In this document: positions 38,103 through 48,600 of the stretch, one piece after another
Position numbering within the stretch: the stretch's first letter is position 1
Layout: every line of letters begins with the position of its first letter
NCBI GenBank assembly: GCA_964402995.1
Contig: CAYOEA010000011.1
Span: 1-51,855, forward strand
Source of the DNA: GCA-2686295 sp964402995
GTDB lineage: Archaea > Nanobdellota > Nanobdellia > Woesearchaeales > GCA-2686295
Direction of reading: 5' to 3'
Length of the DNA: 51,855 bases
Notes under the pieces: generated by a model
Databases searched by the model: none
Seen by the model: only the letters and a program-made list of their open reading frames with translations
What the model was told of the DNA's origin: nothing
Translations under genes and position numbers: made by a program

Positions 38103-41100
38103 TTGAAAAAATCAATTTTATTAATTACAACTTTAATCATATCAATTTTCTTATTAAGTGGGCTAGTTTCAGCTTATGGATGTTGTTGTCTAACTGACGG
38201 CACTATTCAATTCATGCCTGAAGATGACTGTGTATCACCACTCACCTACTATGGAGATATTCAACAAAGTCAAGCTGGAAGTCTTCAAGCTTGTTTAGCT
38301 GCATGTGATGCTACCTTAGATTCCTGCCAACCTAACGATTGCGGAGCTCTTACCACCAATGCTCCTTGTGATTGTGGCGGTATAACTATTGACGAATTAG
38401 ACAACCAATTTTGTTGTGCATCAGAAAGTTTTATTCACATTGACCCAAATGAATGTTTAGCTGTATGTGATGGCAATACTGAAACTTACAGAGTTTATGG
38501 TATTGTTCAAAATCTAACTGGCGGAGTTATTGTGAATGCAGAAGTTTCTATTACTAATTCAGAAATAAACCCAATTTATACTAATGCTTCAGGAGAATTC
38601 TCAACCATGATTGCTGCAGGTTCATCAATTGTTGTCTCAGCCTCATATAATAATTGTGGTTTTGATGAAGAATCTTTTGGAGATTTAAGTGAAGATACAG
38701 AAGTTATTCTAACTCTTTCTTGTACTGGACAATCTCAAGCTTGTCAAGGTCCATACCACTGTTGTGCTCAAGGCGAAATTTGTGTTGAAAATGGTGTTTA
38801 TGCTTCAATTATAAGTGGATATTCTTGTACAGGTAGTAATATTTGTTATGATAATCCAACATGTGTATGCGAAGAAGATATACTTCCTGAAGAAGGTTGT
38901 GCGCCTGGTTGTAATTATAATAATAATTCTTTTTGCGTTGATAATGTAGGACTTAATACTGAAACACTATATGATTTAACTATTCCAAGCGATTATGCAG
39001 ATTATTGCCAATTATGTATTAATGATATTGATTGTCAAGATACTGCATGTATTACTGATGGTGAATGTGATGGAAATTGTCCTTTAAACTGTGAAGGTTA
39101 TGAAGATCCTGATTGTGGTAGTACTTGTAATTTTGATGGTGTATCTCAGTGGTGTAGTCCAACTGAACCAGGATTTATCCTTCCTGATTTAGAAAATCCA
39201 GACGATCCTAATTCACAACTATATTGTCAACACTGTGCTAATATCGAACCTATTCTTCCAATCTGCGAAGGAGTTGAACAAGAAGAAGGAATCTGTCTAC
39301 CTGAAGATGGAATTTGGACTATAGGAGTAGAAGATTGTGATCCTGGCTTTCCGGGTCAAGGCTGCGGCGATGGCCTTATATGTAACAATTCTTGTATGTG
39401 TGAAGCTGATGGTTGCGCAGAATTCCCTTTAGCTGAAATTCAAATTTATCACGTTCCTAAAACTAGAGTTTTGAATATAACTTGGACTTATGATTTCAAT
39501 GATTGTGAAGATTCAGTTGTTGATAATTTTAAAGTTTATAGATGCGAAGGTCAAGGTTATTGCAATTCATATCCTATTAACTATCAATTAATTAATACTA
39601 CTGAAAATAATGAAACGTTCTATTATGAAGATTATAATATTGAAAACGAAACTTATTACACTTATGTTATTGGAACAGTTTATTCTTCACCTGAACCTTC
39701 AGAAGTAAGGAACTCAAGTCCAGAATTTAAATCTGGACATGGTCTTTGTTTAGAGGATCATCTTGATTACTTCTGCTATGGAAATAACGTTCAAAAATGT
39801 AAAGATAGTGTACCATATCTTACTCATCCAACAGAAGGAAATCAATTAGAATCTGTTCATCAATGTTCACTTCTTGGACCTTATGCTTATTGTTATCAAG
39901 GTGACGAATCTGCAACCTGTGTTGGTTATGCAGATTGTACTGATTGTAATAGTATTTTTAGTATGTATTATCAATTTGCAACATCAAATACTGAATTCAA
40001 AGTCAATTATCGTGATGGACCAGACGATGATGATGTAACTAATGCTAAATGTAGTGAGTTAGTTGAAACCTACCATGCTTGTTACCCTGATAAAGCTTTA
40101 ACAGGTGTAGATCAACTTTACCAGTGTAATGCTATTAGTTCTTGTTATTCTTATGAAAGCCAAGATAGTTGTGAAACTAATTATTGCGGATTAAACTCTG
40201 ATTGTGAATGGATTGATTTAATTGAAGATTTAGGTCTTGGAGTTTGTAGACCATCAAACATTAGCGAGCAAGATTGTTCCCAGTGTAATGATAATCCTAC
40301 TATGTTCCCTGTTTGCAATTCAGATTCATGTTCATTATATGGTTACTGTTATTTTAACAAAAACTCAATTTGTGCAAATAGTGATTCAATAAGATGTGAT
40401 GATTATATTGATGGAAATGATTGTACTGGAAACAGCGAATTTAATCTAAATAGTTATACGAACTATAATAATTCTAATAGTCATGATTATTTTGATTTAA
40501 CAAAATGTAAATGGGATAATGATCTAGAAAAATGTTATAAAGATGCAAATGATAATGAGCCAACTTTTAAGTTTTCAAAAAGAGAATGTGGATTATTTAA
40601 TGACGATAATGCAAAAAAATGTCTTGGTGATTTCCAAAATCCTTCAACTTTAATTTTAAAAGAAGATGGTTTATGGGTTTCTTCAAATTTCTCATTGCCT
40701 TACATGATTTATGATAATGCTTATTCTGCAGGAGAATTAGAAACTTCTTATTGTCTTACAAACGCCAGTAATCCTGATTTCTGTAAAAACGAATTTACTA
40801 ATGATACTGCATTCTACAAAGTTAATATTGTAGTTGATGATTATGAATTCGCATTTGAAGATTCTGACTGGACTAATTTAGAAGATACTAATGAACAAAA
40901 TCTTACAATATTTTATTTCTCTAAAGATACTGCCGAGAACTTAGAACATGTTAAATCATTTAATTTTTCATTAGATAATAAAGGACCTAGTGTAATTAAT
41001 TTTTCATATAATTATTCTTCTTATGAAGGAGAAAATGAAATTTGGTATAATGATGTTAATGCAAGTATTACTTATGATGAAAATGTTACTTGTAATTTTA

Positions 41101-44100
41101 AATTATTTAATAGTCTTGGCGAATATCAAGATGAAACACATAGACATAATTTTATGCGTGGAACTGACTTTAACTTGACTTTCAATGGATTAGTTGATGA
41201 TACTAGTTATAGAATAATGTTAGGTTGTGTTGATAAAGTTGATAATCCTTCTCTTAATGAATCCTTAGGATTTGGCGTTGAAGGTGATTTAACTATCACT
41301 AATGTTACTCCAAAATTTGAAACTGGAACTATTTCAGGAACAAACTCTATGTTTGTAACTGCCGACACAATCAATAATGCAACTTGCGGTTATACTAATC
41401 GTTATGGTGATGATTGGAATGATTTAGAGGAAGGCAGTGGCGAATCAGATGATCTTGCAAACCACATAATTAAAGGCTTATTCGATTCAGAAAAAGGAAA
41501 ACATCATGAAACTACAGTCACATTTGCAGAACAAGATGCATCTGGTGTTTACAAATTATACATTTTCTGTCAAATTGATACTATTAATCCTGCAACTGGA
41601 GAAATAAATGAAACATTTGTTAAAGGTAATGAAGGGGATACTAGTATCTTTGGAATTGATATGTTAGCACCTGTTATTAGTACTATGAGAGTAGATTCTG
41701 ATCCTGATGAACTTATGGATTTCACACCTTATTATAGACCTTCAGTTTCAGTTATACTTAATTGCTTTGAACTTACATTGTATAATGCTAATGGACATAC
41801 TTGGTCTATGCATGACTTTGGATTTGATGCTAACTCTGGTTGCGAAGGTGTTATGTATTGCTCTGTTGAAGAAGGTCAAACTTGCATTCCTGAATTGGAT
41901 GTAAATCAAAAAAGAATTGATTATGAAGTTGAAATAGATGAACAACAAAATTATGATTTAAGGTATTATGGTATAGATAAAAATGGATATACAAGCCAAG
42001 AAGAATCAGGTATTGTTAAATTAGATAATGCAGATATTTTTCTTGAAAGTTTTGTTACAAAACAAGGAATAGAAATTGACCCTATTGGTTATGGAAATTT
42101 TATATTAAACGCGTTCTCTTTTATTGATAAAAACATAACTAATATTTATGCTCTTGATTGGTATTTTAATGGTGAAGATGGTGATGTATATGTTGCAACT
42201 CTTTCAGCAGATATTAATTCAGATGGTTTAGGTTTTACTGCAAATTTCATCATTGATCAAAACAATTCAACGTTTTACGATGAAAGTGGAACTTTCAGAT
42301 TCGTTGTTGATTTTGAAGATGAACATGGTTTTAGAATAAGTCAAACTTTAGATAATCATGTTTTTGATACGAAACTTCCAACACCTGTAACTTTTGATCC
42401 TATTTTCAAAGGAGGAAATTTCGAAGATTATCCTTTCAAATATTTTTATAATGCTAAACCTCTTGATGGAACTGTTTATCCACCTACTTATTTTTCAAAA
42501 GAAGGAGATTTATTTATTACTGGTAACTCTGATGATCTTGGAACTGTTACATTATATCTTATCCAAGAAGAAGCTGATTATTATAATTCAAATATGATTT
42601 ATGATTTAACTGCAGAGGAAAATAGAGGTTCATTATCTTCTTTGGATACAAAAGAAACTTCAGTTACTTATAATGGAAATATTGGCACTAATCAAGTTGT
42701 TATTAAAACAATAATAACTGGCGAATGGACTCCTGGTAAATACATTTCATTTTTAGAAAATAAAGGTAGAACTTCTTATGGTAACTTTGGTCAATTCTAT
42801 AACATTACTGCTAGAGAGGTTTTAACTGCTCTTGAAGAAACAAGACTTACTTTTGAACCTCCTTTAGAAGAAGTAATAGGACCAAATCAAGTAGTTTATC
42901 TTTACAATGAAAGTCACAAGGATAAAATGTTTGGAATCCCTCTAAATGATGTAAACTATAGCGCTACAAACAACAATTCTTATATGTTTAGAGCAGCTAT
43001 AGAAAATACTAGAGGTATTAGAGTCCTTACAGATCCACAGTACTTCTTTATTGATAATGAATCACCTAAAGTTAGGTATGTTTATCCTACTGGCCATGGA
43101 ACTATTGCTAATGAAAACCAAGCTATTGGTATTTTAATCCAAGAACATGCTAAAGGTTCAGGCATTAATGAGGATTCTGTTAAACTTTCAATTACTTCTA
43201 ATGGTGTAACTACAAACTACACTCAAGGTCAAGGTATTAATTTCTACTGGTACAACACTTCTAATGGTCAAAGAGAATACTGGTTAAACTATACTCCTTC
43301 ACAAGCTTGGAGTGATGGAGAACATTCAATTGCAATCTTCGCAGAGGATTTTGCTGGTAACGAACTTAATGGTGGTGGTTTCTTTGATACATGTTTTTCC
43401 GATAAAGATGCTTGTTGTTCTCCAATAGCAGATGGAATATGTGATAAAGATTGCGGAATAGAAGGTAATGGAAGTAAAATTTTCCCTGATAAAAACTTTG
43501 ATCCTGACTGTACATCTTATACTTCAAATCATAGTCTTTATGATGCTTGTAACAGAGGTTATGATAATGTTTGTGATCTTGATTGTTATGTTAGTGAAGA
43601 AGGTGTATTTTGGGATGGAGATTGTTACTGCGATGCTTTTAATTGCGCATATAATCAAACAAATCACGCTTGGTGTTATTATGGTGAATGGCATGAAGCA
43701 GAAAACCAAACAGGTGAGTTTATATGGGTTAATCCTGGTTTAAGTCAAAGCTATTGTGACACAAATGTTTGCGGTACTGAAGATACTGGTTGTTTTGAAT
43801 GTAATAATGACTCGCAAGGTTTCTGTGACTTAGTAAACGGTGTTTGGTGTAACAATAATTATTGGACAGATGAAAATTATAATGAACAATGTGGAAATAT
43901 AGATAGTAACTGTATAGAAGATTATGGTGCTTGCGAAGAAGATGCATGTGATCAAGAATATAATAAAGTTTGTGATGAAAATGGTTATTGGAATTCAAAT
44001 AATTGGGATAGTAAATGTGTAAGACAGGATGCAGATATTCTTACTTGTACTGCAGGGGATTGTGATCCTGTAGAACCATCTTATTGCATCAATGACAATA

Positions 44101-45683
44101 CATGGACAGATAATACAGCTTGCTTAAATTGTATTGCAAGAGACTATGATTGTTTTGATGGTATTTGTGTAACAGATTCATGTAACGTTGATGTCGAAAT
44201 GTATTGTGGCGGAAGCAATTGGACTAATAATAATTATGAAAACAATTGTGGAAATAAAGATTTAAATTATGGATGTGAAGTTTGTATAGAAAATACTTGT
44301 GACGTTTTAAACAATTTTTGGTGTCATGAAGGAAACTGGACTACTGATGGTTATTGTAGTTATGGAATTTGTCAAGGACAAGATCCTGATTGCGCTGGCG
44401 AATGTAACGATATTGATGATGGTTGTTGTAGTCCTTTAAGTGAAAAATGCGATCCAGATTGTACAGAAGGACAAGATGCAGAATGTGCTATAATGGGTTG
44501 TACAAAATATGAAAGGACTGCTCCTAACAATAATTGTTGTGTTCCAGATGGTAGTGATGATTTTTGTGATAAAGATTGTACAATCACACCTGATCCTGAA
44601 TGCGCAGATGACTGGGTATTCACTATTGATAAAGATGCACCTTCAAAACCAGAATTCAAATTATATAATGTTCATCATCCTAATCCAGATCCGCATTACA
44701 GATGGGTTATTGATGCTCAAAAACCTTCATTTAGTTTAAATTTTTCAACCAGATTTGACGGTTCCACAGAAACATTAAACATTGAAATTACTAATATAAC
44801 TGTCTTTGGTCCTACTACTGATTTAACCATAACTTGCAGCCTTAGTGACTTTAACATATTTAATTGTAATTTTAATAAAAATCTTGAAGAAGGTCTTTAC
44901 AATATCAGTGTTAAAGCCCATAAAAAACAAAATGATGGAAACTTCAGTCCAGAAAGAACAGATGATTTTGAATTAATAGTTGATAGAACAATTCCAATCT
45001 TTGAGATTAATGTTAGTAAATCAATCCTCAAAGTTGATGAACAATTAGAAATTATTGCCACAGTATTTAATGAATATTTTGACTTACTTGGTGAAATAAC
45101 TGTTCAAGATCATGAACCAATTTACTTAGAAGCTACAGGAGATGGTACTTCAACTTATAATTTCATTGTACCACCTGAATCAAATGATTGGGGACTAATT
45201 CAAGGTCAAGAAGAAAAAAGCATTAATGTTAAAATATTTGATTATGCTGGACACATGTCTCAACAAGTAACTTCAGTTATTGTTGACAATGAAAGTCCTA
45301 GTATTTACATATTAGATATTTTAGCAGAAATAATTGTTAACACTGGAAATAATTCTGCAACTGTTGGTTCTAACTCAACCATGACTAATTTAACAATTAT
45401 TGGAGGAGTTTCAAGCGATGCAGAATCACTTTGCCAGCAAAGTCAAGGAACTAATGATTGTCTTTTCAGATGTTTAGCAGGTGAGGATTTAAATTGTATT
45501 AGTAGTTATCATGGGTTTCAAATTAACACTCAAATAATGGGTGTGCTTAATGATGAAGCTCTTAAAAATATTAATTTGAGTGTAACAGATTATGCTGGTT
45601 ATACAACTACTAGTTCATTGTTTGTATTATTAGATCTTCAAGCACCTTCTGAGCCAGAAATTAGAATTGCAGGCGCGGACTAA
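38103..45683 (+). CDS. Giant secreted Cys-rich multidomain protein
   Basis: About 2526 aa with a clear signal peptide (residues 1-22, ending VSAYG). In order: a Cys-rich start; a carboxypeptidase-regulatory-like beta-sandwich (about 135-205, VYGIVQNLTGGVIVNAEV to NASGEF); Cys-rich modules; a fibronectin III-like domain (about 445-545); more Cys-rich and Ig-like domains; a Cys/Trp-rich repeat zone (about 1765-2180, with units like CNNDSQGFCDLVNGVWC and YWTDENYNEQCG); and Ig-like domains to the end. No C-terminal membrane anchor is seen, so it is released or held by partners. Start: GGTAGGTGGTG lies 7 nt before the TTG at 38103, better than the GTG inside that site. Its stop overlaps the next ATG by 1 nt (TAATG). 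Function unknown; adhesion or partner binding is inferred. Confidence 0.82.
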   Translation: MKKSILLITTLIISIFLLSGLVSAYGCCCLTDGTIQFMPEDDCVSPLTYYGDIQQSQAGSLQACLAACDATLDSCQPNDCGALTTNAPCDCGGITIDELDNQFCCASESFIHIDPNECLAVCDGNTETYRVYGIVQNLTGGVIVNAEVSITNSEINPIYTNASGEFSTMIAAGSSIVVSASYNNCGFDEESFGDLSEDTEVILTLSCTGQSQACQGPYHCCAQGEICVENGVYASIISGYSCTGSNICYDNPTCVCEEDILPEEGCAPGCNYNNNSFCVDNVGLNTETLYDLTIPSDYADYCQLCINDIDCQDTACITDGECDGNCPLNCEGYEDPDCGSTCNFDGVSQWCSPTEPGFILPDLENPDDPNSQLYCQHCANIEPILPICEGVEQEEGICLPEDGIWTIGVEDCDPGFPGQGCGDGLICNNSCMCEADGCAEFPLAEIQIYHVPKTRVLNITWTYDFNDCEDSVVDNFKVYRCEGQGYCNSYPINYQLINTTENNETFYYEDYNIENETYYTYVIGTVYSSPEPSEVRNSSPEFKSGHGLCLEDHLDYFCYGNNVQKCKDSVPYLTHPTEGNQLESVHQCSLLGPYAYCYQGDESATCVGYADCTDCNSIFSMYYQFATSNTEFKVNYRDGPDDDDVTNAKCSELVETYHACYPDKALTGVDQLYQCNAISSCYSYESQDSCETNYCGLNSDCEWIDLIEDLGLGVCRPSNISEQDCSQCNDNPTMFPVCNSDSCSLYGYCYFNKNSICANSDSIRCDDYIDGNDCTGNSEFNLNSYTNYNNSNSHDYFDLTKCKWDNDLEKCYKDANDNEPTFKFSKRECGLFNDDNAKKCLGDFQNPSTLILKEDGLWVSSNFSLPYMIYDNAYSAGELETSYCLTNASNPDFCKNEFTNDTAFYKVNIVVDDYEFAFEDSDWTNLEDTNEQNLTIFYFSKDTAENLEHVKSFNFSLDNKGPSVINFSYNYSSYEGENEIWYNDVNASITYDENVTCNFKLFNSLGEYQDETHRHNFMRGTDFNLTFNGLVDDTSYRIMLGCVDKVDNPSLNESLGFGVEGDLTITNVTPKFETGTISGTNSMFVTADTINNATCGYTNRYGDDWNDLEEGSGESDDLANHIIKGLFDSEKGKHHETTVTFAEQDASGVYKLYIFCQIDTINPATGEINETFVKGNEGDTSIFGIDMLAPVISTMRVDSDPDELMDFTPYYRPSVSVILNCFELTLYNANGHTWSMHDFGFDANSGCEGVMYCSVEEGQTCIPELDVNQKRIDYEVEIDEQQNYDLRYYGIDKNGYTSQEESGIVKLDNADIFLESFVTKQGIEIDPIGYGNFILNAFSFIDKNITNIYALDWYFNGEDGDVYVATLSADINSDGLGFTANFIIDQNNSTFYDESGTFRFVVDFEDEHGFRISQTLDNHVFDTKLPTPVTFDPIFKGGNFEDYPFKYFYNAKPLDGTVYPPTYFSKEGDLFITGNSDDLGTVTLYLIQEEADYYNSNMIYDLTAEENRGSLSSLDTKETSVTYNGNIGTNQVVIKTIITGEWTPGKYISFLENKGRTSYGNFGQFYNITAREVLTALEETRLTFEPPLEEVIGPNQVVYLYNESHKDKMFGIPLNDVNYSATNNNSYMFRAAIENTRGIRVLTDPQYFFIDNESPKVRYVYPTGHGTIANENQAIGILIQEHAKGSGINEDSVKLSITSNGVTTNYTQGQGINFYWYNTSNGQREYWLNYTPSQAWSDGEHSIAIFAEDFAGNELNGGGFFDTCFSDKDACCSPIADGICDKDCGIEGNGSKIFPDKNFDPDCTSYTSNHSLYDACNRGYDNVCDLDCYVSEEGVFWDGDCYCDAFNCAYNQTNHAWCYYGEWHEAENQTGEFIWVNPGLSQSYCDTNVCGTEDTGCFECNNDSQGFCDLVNGVWCNNNYWTDENYNEQCGNIDSNCIEDYGACEEDACDQEYNKVCDENGYWNSNNWDSKCVRQDADILTCTAGDCDPVEPSYCINDNTWTDNTACLNCIARDYDCFDGICVTDSCNVDVEMYCGGSNWTNNNYENNCGNKDLNYGCEVCIENTCDVLNNFWCHEGNWTTDGYCSYGICQGQDPDCAGECNDIDDGCCSPLSEKCDPDCTEGQDAECAIMGCTKYERTAPNNNCCVPDGSDDFCDKDCTITPDPECADDWVFTIDKDAPSKPEFKLYNVHHPNPDPHYRWVIDAQKPSFSLNFSTRFDGSTETLNIEITNITVFGPTTDLTITCSLSDFNIFNCNFNKNLEEGLYNISVKAHKKQNDGNFSPERTDDFELIVDRTIPIFEINVSKSILKVDEQLEIIATVFNEYFDLLGEITVQDHEPIYLEATGDGTSTYNFIVPPESNDWGLIQGQEEKSINVKIFDYAGHMSQQVTSVIVDNESPSIYILDILAEIIVNTGNNSATVGSNSTMTNLTIIGGVSSDAESLCQQSQGTNDCLFRCLAGEDLNCISSYHGFQINTQIMGVLNDEALKNINLSVTDYAGYTTTSSLFVLLDLQAPSEPEIRIAGAD

Positions 45684-48600
45684 TGAATAAAAATATTTTT
45701 TTCTTTATTTTAGTTTTTCTCATTCTCATAGCTTCAGCTACTGCAGTTACTTTAAATACTGAAAAAGAGCTTTTAGAAACTACGTTTTCTCAACCTATAA
45801 TCATTGTATCTTATCCAGAAGCTGAAGGAACAGTTGAAATAACTAATTTTAGCCTTATAAGAGATAATATTTCATATGATATCACTTATTCTACAAATGA
45901 TTATATAACATTCAACTTCACCCCTAATAATCCTCTTAACAAAGGATTATATATTTTAAAAATTACTGCAGAAGATTTAGTTAGCAACTCAATCACTGTT
46001 ACTCAACCTATCCAAATTAATGCTCCCTTCATGAAGATTTGGGTCGATTCACCTCATCTTGGTTTTTATTCACATAAACCTTTTAATGCAATTATTAAAT
46101 CAGAATTCCCTGCTATTTGTAAGTTTGATTTCACAATTGATAAACCCTTAGATTTTAACATGTTTTTCTCTTTTAATGAAGGTTTAGACGATTACACGAC
46201 AGAACATACAATTATTGATATGGGTGTAGGAGATCTTGCATTTAGAGAAGATTCTCCTGACGAAGATGGAGAACAAAGCCTTATTAGAGTTGAATGTAAT
46301 GATACTTATACCGCTCTTCACATGAATACATTATATTTGGGTTTTGATCCTTCAGCTCCTAATATCACAGTTGAATTAGAGGAATTAATTTCTGATCTTA
46401 CAATACCTTTTACACCTTTAAAAGTCGACACTACAGATAGATCAATTTGTTCATATGAAGAAAATGGTGTAACTAAATATTTTGGAGATCATGACTTAGA
46501 CAATTTTAGTCATTACCAAAAAAATCATGAAATAATTCTTAACTTCACTTATCTTGCCAGACTTACTGAAGCACAAGGACTATTCATTCCAAAACCATTT
46601 ACCTACTTAATTAGTTGTACAAATCTTGCAGGTCTTCCTGGAGAACCTGTCTTAAAAGAATTAGAAGTTGCTTTTGAAAGAGATTTTTCTATTATTAAAT
46701 ATAAACCTAAAAATTTTACTAATGAAAATAATATTGAATTTATTATAAGTACAAGTGTTACTACTCTTGGCGGTTGTACTTATGATCAACAAAATTTTGA
46801 TTCTAATCAAAATAATCAAGCATACACAAAGAATTTTGGAGCATTAAGTGAAGGATTTTATACTTATGATGTTAGATGTTTAACAGGTTATTCTTTCTCT
46901 GATGAGGTTTTATCTTTTGTTGTTGATAGAAGTAATCCATCAATCTTAGATTTAAATATAAATAACAATCCTACTTGTGGAAATTCTATTCAAGCAGAAG
47001 TTCTTGTAGAAGATAATTTTGGAATTAAAGATATAAATTTTAGTATTGAAAAACTTGATGGAACAATTATAAAAACAGGCAGTACACAAAGTGGATCAAT
47101 AAATGAAATATTTAATCTTAATGACTTTGATAATACTAGTCCAAATATGAGACTAAATGTGGTTGTTAGTGATTTTGCAGATAATAAAGCTCAACGTTCT
47201 GAAGTTGTTACTGCTATTAGTAGTCAAGGAAGTCTTTGTGATGATGAACGTCCTTTAACTAATTTAGATATTGCAACAACTTCTAATGGTTTAGAAGTTA
47301 ATGTTACTTGCACTGATGTTGGAACTGCGGGTTGTTCAAATAATTTTGAATATGGAACTTCTGAAAATGCAAGTTTATGTGTTCTTGATATTTCCAGACA
47401 ACTTGGACAACCAATCATATTTAATGAAAATTCTTATCTTTGTTGGACTGTTTTTGATAATATGGATAATAATGCTTCGGGCTTAGAATACATTGAATTT
47501 AGTGTATATCCAAATCATTGTTTCAATACTGAACAAGATGCAGATGAAGAAGGTCTTAATTGTGGGGGATCTTGTCCTGCGTGTATTTATCCTCATTGTT
47601 CAAATAATGTTACTGATGAAGACGAAGAAAGAATGGACTGTGGAGGAGCAGACTGTGAACCATGTGGAGAACTCCCAAACCACTGTTTAAACAACGTCAC
47701 AGATGAAGACGAAACAGGAANNNNNNNNNNNNNNNNNNNNNNNNNNNNNNNNNNNNNNNNNNNNNNNNNNNNNNNNNNNNNNNNNNNNNNNNNNNNNNNN
47801 NNNNNNNNNNNNNNNNNNNNCCACTGTTTAAACAACGTCACAGATGAAGACGAAACAGGAATAGACTGCGGAGGAGCAGACTGTGAACCATGTACTGAAC
47901 TTCATTGTAACAACACAGTAAAAGACGAAGATGAAGAAAGAGTAGACTGCGGAGGAGCAGACTGTGAACCATGCGGAGAACTCCCAAACCACTGTTTAAA
48001 CAACGTCACAGATGAAGACGAAACAGGAATAGACTGCGGAGGAATAGACTGCGACCCATGCACAGTACTACACTGCAACAACAATATACAAGACTACGAC
48101 GAAACAGGAATAGACTGCGGAGGATACAGCTGCGAACCATGTAACATACTACACTGTAATAATACTATAAAAGACGAAGATGAAGAAAGAGTAGACTGCG
48201 GAGGAGCAGACTGTGAACCATGCGGAGAACTCCCAAACCACTGTTTAAACAACGTCACAGATGAAGACGAAACAGGAATAGACTGCGGAGGAATAGACTG
48301 CGACCCATGCACAGTACTACACTGCAACAACAATATACAAGACTACGACGAAACAGGAATAGACTGCGGAGGATACAGCTGCGAACCATGTAACATACTA
48401 CACTGTAATAATACTATAAAAGACGAAGATGAAGAAAGAGTAGACTGCGGAGGAGCAGACTGTGAACCATGCGGAGAACTCCCAAACCACTGTTTAAACA
48501 ACGTCACAGATGAAGACGAAACAGGAATAGACTGCGGAGGAATAGACTGCGACCCATGCACAGTACTACACTGCAACAACAATATACAAGACTACGACGA

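Noticed and set aside
45600..45720. The 2526- and 1858-aa genes being one gene split by a frameshift
   Set aside because: The second frame starts with its own signal peptide and a TAATG overlap, which is normal for coupled separate genes.
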